Assembly: GCA_963828715.1 (NCBI GenBank)
Contig: CAWHFX010000001.1
Span: forward strand, 124,001-188,000
Direction: 5' to 3'
Source: JAQGMV01 sp963828715
GTDB taxonomy: Bacteria; Pseudomonadota; Gammaproteobacteria; Burkholderiales; SG8-41
DNA: 64,000 nucleotides
The translations under genes were made by a program, and so were the position numbers. The stretch's first letter is position 1, and the number at the start of each line of letters is the position of its first letter. Shown here one piece after another: positions 33,961 to 43,174 of this stretch. The notes below the pieces were generated by a model. The model searched no databases, had not been told where the DNA came from, and was given only the letters and a program-made list of their open reading frames with translations.

Positions 33961-35139
33961 ATGCTTCCACTGCAAGGTATCACCGTCGTTTCGATGGAAC
34001 AGGCCGTTGCGGCGCCGTTCGCGTCGCGCCAGCTCGCGGACCTCGGCGCACGCGTGATCAAGATTGAACGTCCGGGCGTCGGCGACTTTGCGCGGGATTA
34101 CGATCAATCGGTGAAAGGGCAGTCGGCGTATTTCGTCTGGCTGAACCGCTCCAAAGAGAGTCTCACGCTCGACGTCAAGCACGAGCGGGCACCCGAGATC
34201 CTGGCGCGGCTCATCGCACGCGCCGACGTTTTCATACAGAACCTCGCACCCGGCGCGGCGAAACGGCTCGGCCTCGGCGCGGAGACGCTCCGGTCGAAAC
34301 ACCCCCGCCTGATCGTGTGCGATATCTCGGGCTACGGGGACAGCGGACCATACGCGCAGAAGAAAGCGTACGATCTTCTCGTGCAGAGCGAAGCGGGCGT
34401 CCTATCCGTCACCGGCACCGAGGAGGCGCCAAGCAAAGTCGGCATCTCGATCACCGACATCGGCACGGGGCTTCACGCGTATGCCGCGATACTGGCGGCG
34501 CTTTACGAGCGGGAGCGCACGGGCGCAGGACGTCGGATCGAAGTGACCATGTTCGAAGCCATGGTCGAATGGATGAGCCATCCGCTCTATTACACGCACT
34601 TCGGCGGACGTGCGCCGAAGCGCAGCGGTCCGGATCACGCCACGATCGTGCCTTATGGACGGTTCCGCGCCGGGGATGGCAGGCACGTGATGTTCGGCAT
34701 TCAGAACGAGCGCGAATGGGCGTCCTTTTGCAGTCGCGTTCTCGAGCGGCCGGCACTGGCGACGGATGCGCGCTACGACAACAACACCAAGCGCACGGCC
34801 GCAAGAGCAGAAGTGATCTCGTTGATCGAAGCCGTATTTGCGCAGCTCACCGCAGAGCAGGTTGTTGCGCGGCTGGATGCCGCGGGTATAGCGAACGCAC
34901 GCCTGAACTCACCGGAGGAAGTCTGGAATCATCCACAGCTTCAGGCGCGCGGGCGCTGGCGAGAAGTGATGTCCGAGGTCGGCCCTCTTCCAGCGGTGTT
35001 GCCGCCGGCCTCGTTCGAAGGCGTCGAAGCGCGGATGGACCCGATTCCGCGTGTGGGTGAGCACACTGAGGGAATACTTGCCGATATCGGCTACGAAGTG
35101 CGGGACATCAGAGACCTGAAGGCGGCCGGCGCGGTCTGA
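33961..35139 (+). CDS. CaiB/BaiF family (class III) CoA transferase (1)
   Basis: A 392-residue class III CoA transferase that moves CoA between carboxylic acids in the cytoplasm. The catalytic Asp is Asp138 in KKAYDLLVQSEAG, matching Asp169 of formyl-CoA transferase; LADLGARVIKIERPGVGDFAR and CDISGYGDSGPY are family marks. It forms a pair with acyl-CoA dehydrogenase 2, 20 bases upstream. Donor and acceptor acids cannot be told from sequence. Divergently beyond the dehydrogenase lies the ligase-decarboxylase operon; these six genes may serve one route. Confidence 0.92.
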   Translation: MLPLQGITVVSMEQAVAAPFASRQLADLGARVIKIERPGVGDFARDYDQSVKGQSAYFVWLNRSKESLTLDVKHERAPEILARLIARADVFIQNLAPGAAKRLGLGAETLRSKHPRLIVCDISGYGDSGPYAQKKAYDLLVQSEAGVLSVTGTEEAPSKVGISITDIGTGLHAYAAILAALYERERTGAGRRIEVTMFEAMVEWMSHPLYYTHFGGRAPKRSGPDHATIVPYGRFRAGDGRHVMFGIQNEREWASFCSRVLERPALATDARYDNNTKRTAARAEVISLIEAVFAQLTAEQVVARLDAAGIANARLNSPEEVWNHPQLQARGRWREVMSEVGPLPAVLPPASFEGVEARMDPIPRVGEHTEGILADIGYEVRDIRDLKAAGAV

Positions 35140-35183
35140 AACTTCACGCGGCGAGGCCCGAGCGTTCAGGCGAGCGCCGCCCC

Positions 35184-35618
35184 CTATCCCAGTATTTCCG
35201 CGATGTGCTCGCGCTCCTCCACGTCGGATTCGAACTGCGCGAGGTCGGCGCCCAGCGCGTCCCGGGCCGAGAGCATGCCGACGAGCTTGCCGCCCGAGAC
35301 CACCGGCACATGCCGGAAGCCGCCTTCGTACATGAGGTGCAGCGCATGTCCGAAAGGCCGGTCCGGTGTGATGGTCTGTGGCGCGCGCGTCATCACTTCA
35401 TCGAGACGGGTTGCGTGCGGGTCGAGATCCTGCGCGATTACACGGTAGACTGCATCGCGCTCCGTGAATATGCCGCACAGCCGGCCCTTCTCCACGACAG
35501 GAATTGCGCCGACGTTATTCGCCTTCATGAGTGCGCAAGCTTCACTCACGGTCGATCCGGGCGTTGCAACTGAAAGCTTCTGTTCCGCGATGAGTGCGGT
35601 GATTGGGCGATTGGGCAT
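35184..35618 (-). CDS. CBS-domain protein
   Basis: A 144-residue protein made of two CBS modules (residues ~12-62 and ~75-130). Typical phrases are ACALMKANNVGAIPVVEKGRL with GIFTERDAVYRV, and ALHLMYEGGFRHVPVV with VGMLSARDALG. The pair should fold into one Bateman module that binds an adenine nucleotide or S-adenosyl compound and signals energy state. No catalytic domain is fused. It is convergent with the CoA transferase gene and divergent from ppc, 126 bases away. Confidence 0.92.
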   Translation of the reverse strand: MPNRPITALIAEQKLSVATPGSTVSEACALMKANNVGAIPVVEKGRLCGIFTERDAVYRVIAQDLDPHATRLDEVMTRAPQTITPDRPFGHALHLMYEGGFRHVPVVSGGKLVGMLSARDALGADLAQFESDVEEREHIAEILG

Positions 35619-35744
35619 CTCGCTACTCCTCAGTGCCGGTACACAATTAGAGCGCGCGTCGTGTGCCCTGTCACGCTGCAGTGCGTCTGATTCGGAGCCT
35701 TAGCGCTTTGTTATCCGAGCACGATTTCTGCTAGGGCACGGACT

Positions 35745-38594
35745 ATGCCTCCGACTCAACCGTTCCTCGATCTTCATCCCGAGCGCACGCAGCTGTCGCC
35801 TTCGCTCTGTGCGGACGTTGCCATGATCGATCGTCTGCTCGGCGCCATACTCTCGGAACAGGCGGACGCGGAATTGCTGGCCGTCGCACGCCGCCTGTAT
35901 GTCGAAGACGGGGACGCCGATCCGCGCACTCTTTTCGAGCGTGTGCCCCAATTGAGGGACGCCGCATTCACGCAACGGCTGCTGCGCTGCTTCACGATCC
36001 TCTTTCAGCTCATCAATACAGCCGAACAGAAAGAGATTGTCAGGGCCAATCGGCGCCACTATGCGGGGGCGCGGCGTCACACCCGGAACGAGTCGATCGG
36101 AGAGGCCGTTCACACGCTGCACGAAGCCGGACTGTCCGCGGACGAGATACAGGCGCTCCTCGACCGGCTCGAAGTCTTTCCGACCTTGACGGCGCATCCC
36201 ACCGAAGCACGCCGGCGCTCCGTACTCGACAAGCTTCAGGCGATTGGCAGAGCGCTCGTCACCGCGAGCATGCGGGGCGAAACGCCTTTACTGGAGGGGC
36301 CGCTCACCAGTGACGAGCCGGTCGAAGACGAGGTGAAGCGTCTGCTCACGGCACTGTGGCAGACGGACGAATTGCGCGCGTCCCCTCTGACCGTGGTCGA
36401 CGAGGCGGCGAACACGCTCTATTTCATCGAGCACTCGATACTGGACATCGTGGCCTGGCTCCACGAAGACCTGCGTGCGGCGCTCGAGCACTACTATCCC
36501 GGACACGAATTCAGGATTGGCGCGTTCGTGCGCTACGGCTCCTGGGTCGGCGGCGATCGAGACGGGAACCCGAATGTCTCGGCCGAAGTGACGTGGCAGA
36601 CGCTGGTGCGGCACAAGCGCGTGATTCTCGAGCATTACGCGTCGCGCGCGGCCGAATTGCGGCGCGAGCTGACGCAAAGCTCGCGGCTGGTCGGCGTGAG
36701 CGAAGAGCTGATGGCTTCGATCGCGGAGGACGGCCGCGTGATCGCGCTCCCGCCCGAGGCACTGCAACGCTATCAGCGCGAGCCGTATGCGCTGAAGCTC
36801 GTCTATATGGAGTCGCGGCTCGCGGCCACGCTGGCACACGTGAATGCGCTCGGATCGTTCGATGCACAGGCGTCGCCGCTTCCGGCGGATGGTTACGCGA
36901 GTGCACAGGCTTTCCTCGACGATCTCAATCTCATTCGCCGCAGTCTGCTCGCCAACCGCGGTCGCGTGCTCGCGGAAGAGGGCCCATTCGCTCATCTGAT
37001 GGCACAGGCGACGGCGTTCGGATTCATTCTGGCGACGCTCGACATTCGGCAGCACAGCGAAGAACACGAACGTGCGGTCGACGAGCTGATCGCGGCGGCC
37101 CACATTCTGCCGGACGGCAGGAAATACAGCTCGCTCGGCGAGGAAGAGAAAGTCGCACTCCTCACGCGCGAGCTGTCGAATCCGCGCCCGCTGCTTCCGC
37201 ACGATCGCAGCGGCGTCGGCGAGGCAAAACGCGTCCTGGACGTCTTCGACGTCGTTCGTAACGCGCAGCGGTTGCTGTCGCCCGACGCGATCACCATTTA
37301 CATCATCAGTATGACGCATGGCGTGAGCGACATCCTCGAAGTGCTGCTGCTGGCGAAAGAGGTCGGCCTGCTGCGCTGGAGCGTGCGCGATGGCGCGCAG
37401 CGACTCACGAGCGATATCGACGTGGTGCCGCTGTTCGAGACGATCGACGATCTGCAGCGCTGTGGCGATCTCATGCGAAGCATCTTCGAGTCGAGCGCAT
37501 ACCGGCGGCATCTCGAAGCGCGCGGCACGTTCCAGGAAATCATGCTGGGCTACTCGGACAGCAGCAAGGACGGTGGATTCCTTGCGGCGAACGCGACGCT
37601 GTACGCCACGCAGGCGCGCCTGGCGGATGTGTGCAGGCAGGCGGGAGTGCGCATGCGTTTTTTCCATGGCCGCGGCGGCACGGTCGGGCGCGGCGGTGGC
37701 CGCGCGAACCGGGCGATCCTCTCTCAGCCGCCGGGCAGCTTCGACGGTCCCATCCGTTTCACCGAACAGGGCGAGATCGTCTCGTTTCGCTACAGCATGC
37801 CGGCGCTCGGACACCGGCATATGGAGCAGATCGTGAACGCGGCGTTGCTCGCGGCGAGCAACAAAACGGGACAGCCGGAAGTGCGGGAGGAATGGCTGCA
37901 GGCGATGCGCGACATGGCCGAGCGTTCGCTGCGCGTGTATCGGGCGCTGGTGCACGAAGATCCGGACTTCTGGACCTTCTATACGCAGGCGACGCCGATC
38001 CGCTACATCAGCCGGCTGCCGATCGCATCGCGGCCTGCATCGCGTTCGCGCCAGCTTGCGAGTCTCGATTCGCTGCGCGCAATCCCGTGGGTCTTCGCCT
38101 GGATACAGAACCGCTACGTCGTGCCCGGCTGGTATGGCCTCGGCAGCGCCTTGAAGGAGTACGCTGCGCAACAGCCGGGCAACGAGATGCTGCTCGCCGA
38201 GATGTATCGCGACTGGCTGTTCTTCAAGATGGTGATCAACAACGCGCAGCTCGAGCTCTTGCGCGCCGACCTGGCGACCGCGGCCTGGTATGCGCACCGT
38301 GTGCAACCGCCCGAGCTGGCCACACGCATGCACGAGCGTCTCACTCAGGAGCACGCGCTCGCACGCGAGTGGATTCTGCGTCTCACCGGACATGACGAGC
38401 TGCTGGGGCACGCGCCGATGGTGCGCAAGACCGTGCAGTTGCGTAACCCCGCCATGATGCCGCTCAGCAAGATCCAGGTTGCGCTGCTCGATGTGCTCGA
38501 TGTGGAAGGCGAGAGTCCGCGCGCGGCGGCGTGGCAGGACGCGATGCTGTTGAGCATCACGGGCATTGCCGCGGCAATGCAAAGTACGGGCTAG
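35745..38594 (+). CDS. ppc: Phosphoenolpyruvate carboxylase
   Basis: A full-length 949-residue PEP carboxylase, making oxaloacetate from PEP and bicarbonate to refill the TCA cycle. The catalytic His lies in TLTAHPTEARRRSV (about residue 150). The second active-site stretch LGYSDSSKDGG and the mobile glycine-rich loop FFHGRGGTVGRGGGR are intact. The chain ends AAAMQSTG, close to the QNTG terminus that carries the aspartate-inhibition carboxylate. The ATG at 35745 gives the expected N-terminus. A large open frame on the other strand is a codon-bias shadow. Confidence 0.98.
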   Translation: MPPTQPFLDLHPERTQLSPSLCADVAMIDRLLGAILSEQADAELLAVARRLYVEDGDADPRTLFERVPQLRDAAFTQRLLRCFTILFQLINTAEQKEIVRANRRHYAGARRHTRNESIGEAVHTLHEAGLSADEIQALLDRLEVFPTLTAHPTEARRRSVLDKLQAIGRALVTASMRGETPLLEGPLTSDEPVEDEVKRLLTALWQTDELRASPLTVVDEAANTLYFIEHSILDIVAWLHEDLRAALEHYYPGHEFRIGAFVRYGSWVGGDRDGNPNVSAEVTWQTLVRHKRVILEHYASRAAELRRELTQSSRLVGVSEELMASIAEDGRVIALPPEALQRYQREPYALKLVYMESRLAATLAHVNALGSFDAQASPLPADGYASAQAFLDDLNLIRRSLLANRGRVLAEEGPFAHLMAQATAFGFILATLDIRQHSEEHERAVDELIAAAHILPDGRKYSSLGEEEKVALLTRELSNPRPLLPHDRSGVGEAKRVLDVFDVVRNAQRLLSPDAITIYIISMTHGVSDILEVLLLAKEVGLLRWSVRDGAQRLTSDIDVVPLFETIDDLQRCGDLMRSIFESSAYRRHLEARGTFQEIMLGYSDSSKDGGFLAANATLYATQARLADVCRQAGVRMRFFHGRGGTVGRGGGRANRAILSQPPGSFDGPIRFTEQGEIVSFRYSMPALGHRHMEQIVNAALLAASNKTGQPEVREEWLQAMRDMAERSLRVYRALVHEDPDFWTFYTQATPIRYISRLPIASRPASRSRQLASLDSLRAIPWVFAWIQNRYVVPGWYGLGSALKEYAAQQPGNEMLLAEMYRDWLFFKMVINNAQLELLRADLATAAWYAHRVQPPELATRMHERLTQEHALAREWILRLTGHDELLGHAPMVRKTVQLRNPAMMPLSKIQVALLDVLDVEGESPRAAAWQDAMLLSITGIAAAMQSTG

Positions 38595-38633
38595 GCCGGA
38601 CAAGCATCTGATTCGTGTATAAGTACGTTTAAC

Positions 38634-38664
38634 CGGTGACGCAGGCATCGGGCTTGCGTCACCG
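38634..38664 (+). terminator. Stable hairpin between ppc and selO
   Basis: A 13-bp stem with one G-U pair (CGGTGACGCAGGC/GCTTGCGTCACCG) and a five-base loop, 40 bases after the ppc stop. Only a short TTG follows, so termination may be partial or Rho-assisted; it probably separates ppc from selO expression. Confidence 0.55.
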
Positions 38665-38688
38665 TTGAGCTGCTTACGCCGGAGCGTC

Positions 38689-40335
38689 ATGAATCAGATC
38701 GCCGAAAACGAACAGCGCGCCCTTGCCGATCGCGAGCAAGGCGAGTTCCGCAATCTCAAGCTTGACGAATCGTTCGTGCGCGAGCTGCCGGGCGATACGG
38801 TGATCACGAACGTGCCGCGCCATGTGCGCGATGCGGCTTATACGCCTGTCGAGCCGACGCCGGTGCGGGCGCCGCGGCTGGTCGGGTGGTCCGCCGCCGT
38901 CGGTGGACTGCTCGGCGTCGAGCGTCCCGTGGATCCGACCGGCGAAACCGCGCAGGTGCTGGCCGGCAACCTCGTGCTGCCCGGCATGCGGCCTTACGCC
39001 GCGCGCTACGGCGGGCATCAGTTCGGCAACTGGGCCGGGCAACTCGGTGACGGCCGCGCGATCACGCTTACCGAAATTCTCACCGCAAGCGGTGACCGCT
39101 ACGACCTGCAACTGAAAGGCGCCGGGCGCACGCCGTATTCGCGAACGGCCGATGGACGCGCCGTGCTGCGTTCATCGGTGCGCGAATTCATGTGCAGCGA
39201 AGCCATGCACTACCTGGGCATTCCGACGACGCGCGCTCTGAGCCTCGTCACGACCGGCGACGTCGTGATTCGCGACATGTTCTACGATGGTAACCCGGAG
39301 CCGGAGCCGGGCGCGATTGTCTGCCGTGTCGCTTCGACGTTCATCCGCTTCGGCAACTTCGAGATCCTCGCGGCGAATGACGAGCTGTCTACGCTCAGGC
39401 AGCTCGCGGATTACGTCATCCGTCACCACTATCCTGAACTGGGCGACCCGGGTCCGGCGACGTACGCGCGCTGGTTCGGCGAGGTCTGCGAGCGTACCGC
39501 GGTGCTGATCGCACACTGGATGCGCGTCGGCTTCGTTCACGGCGTGATGAACACCGACAACATGTCGATACTGGGGCTGACGATCGATTATGGTCCGTAT
39601 GGCTGGCTCGAAGGCTACGATCCACAATGGACGCCGAACACGACCGATGCCGTGGGCCGGCGCTATCGTTATGGCAATCAGCCGCAGATCGCGCTGTGGA
39701 ATCTGGTGCGCCTCGCGAACGCGCTGCTGCCGCTGGTGGATGACAAAGCCCCGCTCGAGCAGGCGCTGGCGCTTTACGGAGAGACTCACGTAAGCGCGTG
39801 GCGCTCGATGCTCGCGCAGAAAGTGGGATTGAATGCACTCGAGGGCGATGCCGACGATGCACTGTTGAACGAGCTCTTCGAGATCCTGCAAGCCGTCGAA
39901 ACCGACATGACGCTTTTCTTCCGGCTGCTCGCGAACGTTTCGACCGATGTGGCGCGCGAGCCCGCGGACGATGCCGCGTGGGTCGAGCCGTTGCGGCGCG
40001 CTTATTACTCCGAAGCGGCGTTGGAGCCGCCGCATCTCGCGCGCACCGCAGATTGGCTGCGCCGCTACGCAGAACGAGTGCGCCGCGACTTCGTTGCGGC
40101 TGACGAGCGTATCGCCCGCATGAATCGCGCAAATCCGAAGTACGTGCTCCGCAATTACCTCGCGCAGCTCGCGATCGACGATCTTGCACAGGGCAACGCG
40201 TCGACCATGGAGCGTCTCATGCACGTGCTGGAACGTCCGTATGAGGAACAGCCGGAGCACGACGAGCTCGCGGAGCGGCGCCCCGAATGGGCACGCAACC
40301 GTCCGGGCTGTTCTGCGCTATCCTGTAGCTCGTAG
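38689..40335 (+). CDS. selO: Protein adenylyltransferase SelO (YdiU)
   Basis: A 548-residue pseudokinase-fold enzyme that transfers AMP from ATP to Ser, Thr or Tyr of target proteins, linked to oxidative-stress control of metabolism. Visible are YGGHQFGNWAGQLGDGRA, the Lys in YDLQLKGAGRTPYSR, the catalytic-loop region GFVHGVMNTDNMSILG and IDYGPYGWLE, where metal ligands lie. The C-terminus ends CSALSCSS with the conserved Cys three residues from the end, the site of selenocysteine in animals. The ATG at 38689 has GGAG four bases upstream. A frame starting at 38665 is longer but unsupported. Confidence 0.97.
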   Translation: MNQIAENEQRALADREQGEFRNLKLDESFVRELPGDTVITNVPRHVRDAAYTPVEPTPVRAPRLVGWSAAVGGLLGVERPVDPTGETAQVLAGNLVLPGMRPYAARYGGHQFGNWAGQLGDGRAITLTEILTASGDRYDLQLKGAGRTPYSRTADGRAVLRSSVREFMCSEAMHYLGIPTTRALSLVTTGDVVIRDMFYDGNPEPEPGAIVCRVASTFIRFGNFEILAANDELSTLRQLADYVIRHHYPELGDPGPATYARWFGEVCERTAVLIAHWMRVGFVHGVMNTDNMSILGLTIDYGPYGWLEGYDPQWTPNTTDAVGRRYRYGNQPQIALWNLVRLANALLPLVDDKAPLEQALALYGETHVSAWRSMLAQKVGLNALEGDADDALLNELFEILQAVETDMTLFFRLLANVSTDVAREPADDAAWVEPLRRAYYSEAALEPPHLARTADWLRRYAERVRRDFVAADERIARMNRANPKYVLRNYLAQLAIDDLAQGNASTMERLMHVLERPYEEQPEHDELAERRPEWARNRPGCSALSCSS

Positions 40336-40377
40336 CAAAACCGCAGCATCGCCGCTGCAGCTCACCGGGAGACGCGT

Positions 40378-41457
40378 ATGAATTCGCCACGGGCACCCCG
40401 TGCAAGGTTTGCGTACGTCGGCTGCTTCACCAGCGAAAAGCGCAAGGCGCGCGGCAAGGGCGTTGCCGTGTTCCGCATCGATGCCGACACCGGCACGTGG
40501 ACGCACGTGCAGGCCTGCGACGCCATTGCGAATCCGGGTTATATCGCACTGGATCGCACCCAGCGTTTCCTCTACTCGGCTCACGGCGACAGTTCGGAAA
40601 CCGCTTCGTACGCGCGCGATCCGGAAACGGGCCGGCTTACGTTTCTGAACAAGCAGGACACGGCGGGCGACAATTCGTCGACCGTCGCGGTGGATGCGAG
40701 CAACCGCTACGTTCTGCTTTCGACCGGTCCCGGCGTTGCGCTTTTTCCACGCAACGCGGACGGTTCGCTCGCGCCGCGGAGCGCCCTCGTGCTGCCGCAT
40801 GGCGAACCCGGACCGTGGAAGCGTCACCAGGAGCATGCGCACCCGCACCAGGCGCTGTTCGATCCGGGCGGCCGTTTCGTGCTCGCGCCGGACAAGGGCG
40901 TGGATTGTGTGCACCTTCTGCGCTTCGATGGGAACGCCGGGACACTCGTCGAGAACGATCCGCACTGCGTGCATGCGCGGTCGGGCGCGGGGCCGCGCCA
41001 CTTGAGCTTCCATCCGGCGAAGCCGTATGCCTATCTCGTGAATGAGCTGAGCTCGACCATCACCGCGTATCGCTGGGACGGCGAGCGCGGAACGCTGTCG
41101 CCGTTCCAGATCGTGCCGACGATTCCCGACACCTACACCGGGCCGAACACGGGGGCGGAGATCGAAGTTGCCCCTTCCGGGAAGTTTCTCTACGTATCGA
41201 ACCGTGGGCACGACAGTGTCGGCACGTTCGCCGTCGACACGGAGACTGGAAAAATCGCGCCGCTGTCGTGGGAATCGACTCAGGGCAAGAAGCCGCGCTT
41301 CTTCTGTCTCGGCCCGGGTGGGACCCATCTCTTCGCCGCGAACGAGGACGGTCATACGATCACGGAGTTCGCGGTCGATACGAACAGCGGCAAGCTCACA
41401 CCGACGGGCCAGGTGATCGAGACCGGCAGTCCGACGTGCATCGTCTTTGCGCAGTAG
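40378..41457 (+). CDS. Lactonase family seven-bladed beta-propeller (6-phosphogluconolactonase-like)
   Basis: A 359-residue beta-propeller of the family that includes YbhE/Pgl and muconate cycloisomerase-like propellers. Repeated blade phrases appear (YVGCFTSEKRKARG, GYIALDRTQRFLYSAHG, GPRHLSFHPAKPYAYLVNEL, GAEIEVAPSGKFLYVSNRGHDSV). No signal peptide is seen. It probably hydrolyses a sugar or dicarboxylic lactone in the cytoplasm; 6-phosphogluconolactone is only the best known substrate. It lies 23 bases upstream of a TctC receptor gene, so a link to uptake of a lactone or sugar acid is possible. Confidence 0.88.
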   Translation: MNSPRAPRARFAYVGCFTSEKRKARGKGVAVFRIDADTGTWTHVQACDAIANPGYIALDRTQRFLYSAHGDSSETASYARDPETGRLTFLNKQDTAGDNSSTVAVDASNRYVLLSTGPGVALFPRNADGSLAPRSALVLPHGEPGPWKRHQEHAHPHQALFDPGGRFVLAPDKGVDCVHLLRFDGNAGTLVENDPHCVHARSGAGPRHLSFHPAKPYAYLVNELSSTITAYRWDGERGTLSPFQIVPTIPDTYTGPNTGAEIEVAPSGKFLYVSNRGHDSVGTFAVDTETGKIAPLSWESTQGKKPRFFCLGPGGTHLFAANEDGHTITEFAVDTNSGKLTPTGQVIETGSPTCIVFAQ

Positions 41458-41480
41458 CCGCTTCGCACACCGGGAATCAG

Positions 41481-42464
41481 ATGTCACGCGTGTGGGCTGC
41501 CGTCGCGGCCGCTCACGTGTTCACGGCCGGGGCTGTCGCATTCGCAGCCGACAGCCGTGCGCAGGACGTGGCGTATCCGTCGAAGCCGGTTCGCATGCTC
41601 GTCGGATTCAGCCCCGGCGGCGGTACGGACGTCGTCGCCCGCATCGTCGGCAAGAAACTCTCCGAGATCTGGAATCAGCAGGTCGTCATCGACAATCGGC
41701 CGGGTGCCGGCGGACTGCTCGCGTTCGAAATGACGGCCAAGGCGAATCCCGACGGCTACACGTTGATCGCGTGCAGCCCGAGCTTCGCGATTCAGCCGAG
41801 CATCTCGCCGAAGCTGCCTTACGATGCTTATCGCGATTTCGTCCCAGTGACGCAGATGACCGCAGCGCCCTATCTGCTCGTGATCTATCCGGGCGTCGAG
41901 GCGAAGACGATACGAGAGCTGATCGATCTCGCGAAGGCGAATCCCGGCAAGCTCAACTACGCTTCGGGCGGCCTCGGCAGCGCGCAGCATCTCACGGCGG
42001 AATTGTTCAGGCTGATGGCAGGGATTCAGATCGTGCATGTGCCATTCAAAGGCGCGGTGAACGTTCCCGAAATCATCGCCGGCCGCGTGCAGATGTTGTT
42101 CAGCGGCTTGCCGCAGGGCGTTCCGCACGTGCAGGCGGGGCGGTTGCGTGCGCTCGGCGTAACCACGGCAACGCGCTCGAGCGTCGTGCCGAACGTGCCG
42201 ACGATTGCCGAGGCCGGCGTCCCGGGCTTCGACGTGACGATCTGGTATGGCGTGCTCGCCACGGGCGGCACGCCGAAGGACGTGATCGAGAAGCTGAACG
42301 CCGGTTTCGCGAACGCGCTGCGCTCGCCTGACGTTCGCCAGCAACTGACGGCGCTCGGACTGGACCCGGTCGGTAACCCGGCTGCGGAATTCTCGGCCAA
42401 AGTGCGCAGCGAGATCGCGCAATGGGCGAAAGTGGTCAAACAGGCCGGTATCAAGGTGGAGTGA
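41481..42464 (+). CDS. TctC/Bug-type periplasmic solute receptor (4)
   Basis: A 327-residue receptor with signal peptide to about residue 28 (FAADSRAQD). Marks: KPVRMLVGFSPGGGTD, QVVIDNRPGAGGLLAFE, VHVPFKGAVNVPEIIAGRV and VPTIAEAGVPGFDV. The ligand-loop reads PFKGAVN where most copies here have PYKGGGPA, so its ligand probably differs. It follows the lactonase-type gene closely and precedes pssA by 85 bases. Confidence 0.94.
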   Translation: MSRVWAAVAAAHVFTAGAVAFAADSRAQDVAYPSKPVRMLVGFSPGGGTDVVARIVGKKLSEIWNQQVVIDNRPGAGGLLAFEMTAKANPDGYTLIACSPSFAIQPSISPKLPYDAYRDFVPVTQMTAAPYLLVIYPGVEAKTIRELIDLAKANPGKLNYASGGLGSAQHLTAELFRLMAGIQIVHVPFKGAVNVPEIIAGRVQMLFSGLPQGVPHVQAGRLRALGVTTATRSSVVPNVPTIAEAGVPGFDVTIWYGVLATGGTPKDVIEKLNAGFANALRSPDVRQQLTALGLDPVGNPAAEFSAKVRSEIAQWAKVVKQAGIKVE

Positions 42465-42549
42465 CGGAGCATGCGTGCCGATGCAAGACACACCCTCGCC
42501 TCGCACGGGGGGAGTGGAGCGGTCCCGGCAGGAATGGAGTGAGGGGCTG

Positions 42550-43164
42550 ATGGCCACGCACTTCTCGATGCTCCGCACCCTTCACCTCGCGGACCTCTTC
42601 ACGCTCGGCAATGCCGCATGCGGTGTTGCTGCCATTTTCTGCGCGATGGTTTATCTGCACAGTGAAGCGCCGGTCTATTTTTTTGTTGCAGCCGTCCTCG
42701 CGCCGGTGGCGTTTGCGTTCGACGTGCTCGACGGGCGCATTGCTCGCTGGCGTCACACGCATTCGGCGCTCGGGCGCGAGCTCGACTCTCTCGCCGACGT
42801 GATCTCGTTCGGCGTCGCACCCGCGGCGCTCGGCTTTGCAGCCGGTTTCACCGGAGGCTGGGATTGGGTGATTCTGATCTACTTCGTCTGTTGCGGCGTG
42901 AGTCGGCTGGCCCGCTACAACGTCACCGCGGAAACGCTCGCGGCCGGTGCCGACAAGGTGCCGTATTTCGAGGGCACGCCGATTCCTACGAGCGTTGTGC
43001 TGACGGCCTTGCTCGCGTTTGCGGCATGGCAGGGGCGTATCGGTGACGAAATCTACTGGGGTGTATGGAGCATCGGACCGTGGGAGCTCCATCCGTTCGC
43101 GCTGCTCTTCGCGCTTTCAGGCTCGCTGATGATCAGCAAGACGCTGCACATCCCGAAGCTGTAG
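42550..43164 (+). CDS. pssA: CDP-diacylglycerol-serine O-phosphatidyltransferase
   Basis: A 204-residue membrane enzyme making phosphatidylserine from CDP-diacylglycerol and serine, the first step to phosphatidylethanolamine. The CDP-alcohol phosphotransferase motif is complete: D58, D61-G62, A65-R66, G75, D79 and D83 (FDVLDGRIARW, then LGRELDSLAD). Six or so membrane helices follow. ATG 42550 has GAGGGG just before it and gives the right N-terminus; an in-frame start at 42475 adds an unlikely polar leader. It has no lipid genes beside it here. Confidence 0.93.
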   Translation: MATHFSMLRTLHLADLFTLGNAACGVAAIFCAMVYLHSEAPVYFFVAAVLAPVAFAFDVLDGRIARWRHTHSALGRELDSLADVISFGVAPAALGFAAGFTGGWDWVILIYFVCCGVSRLARYNVTAETLAAGADKVPYFEGTPIPTSVVLTALLAFAAWQGRIGDEIYWGVWSIGPWELHPFALLFALSGSLMISKTLHIPKL

Positions 43165-43174
43165 CCGTTTCCCT

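Noticed and set aside
36288..38690. An 800-codon open frame opposite ppc, and others opposite pdxA-like (15534-16871), the aconitase-like gene (18289-19560) and the EamA gene (6756-7718).
   Set aside because: They mirror strongly conserved genes, have Arg/His-rich low-complexity translations and no domain; they follow from high third-position GC.
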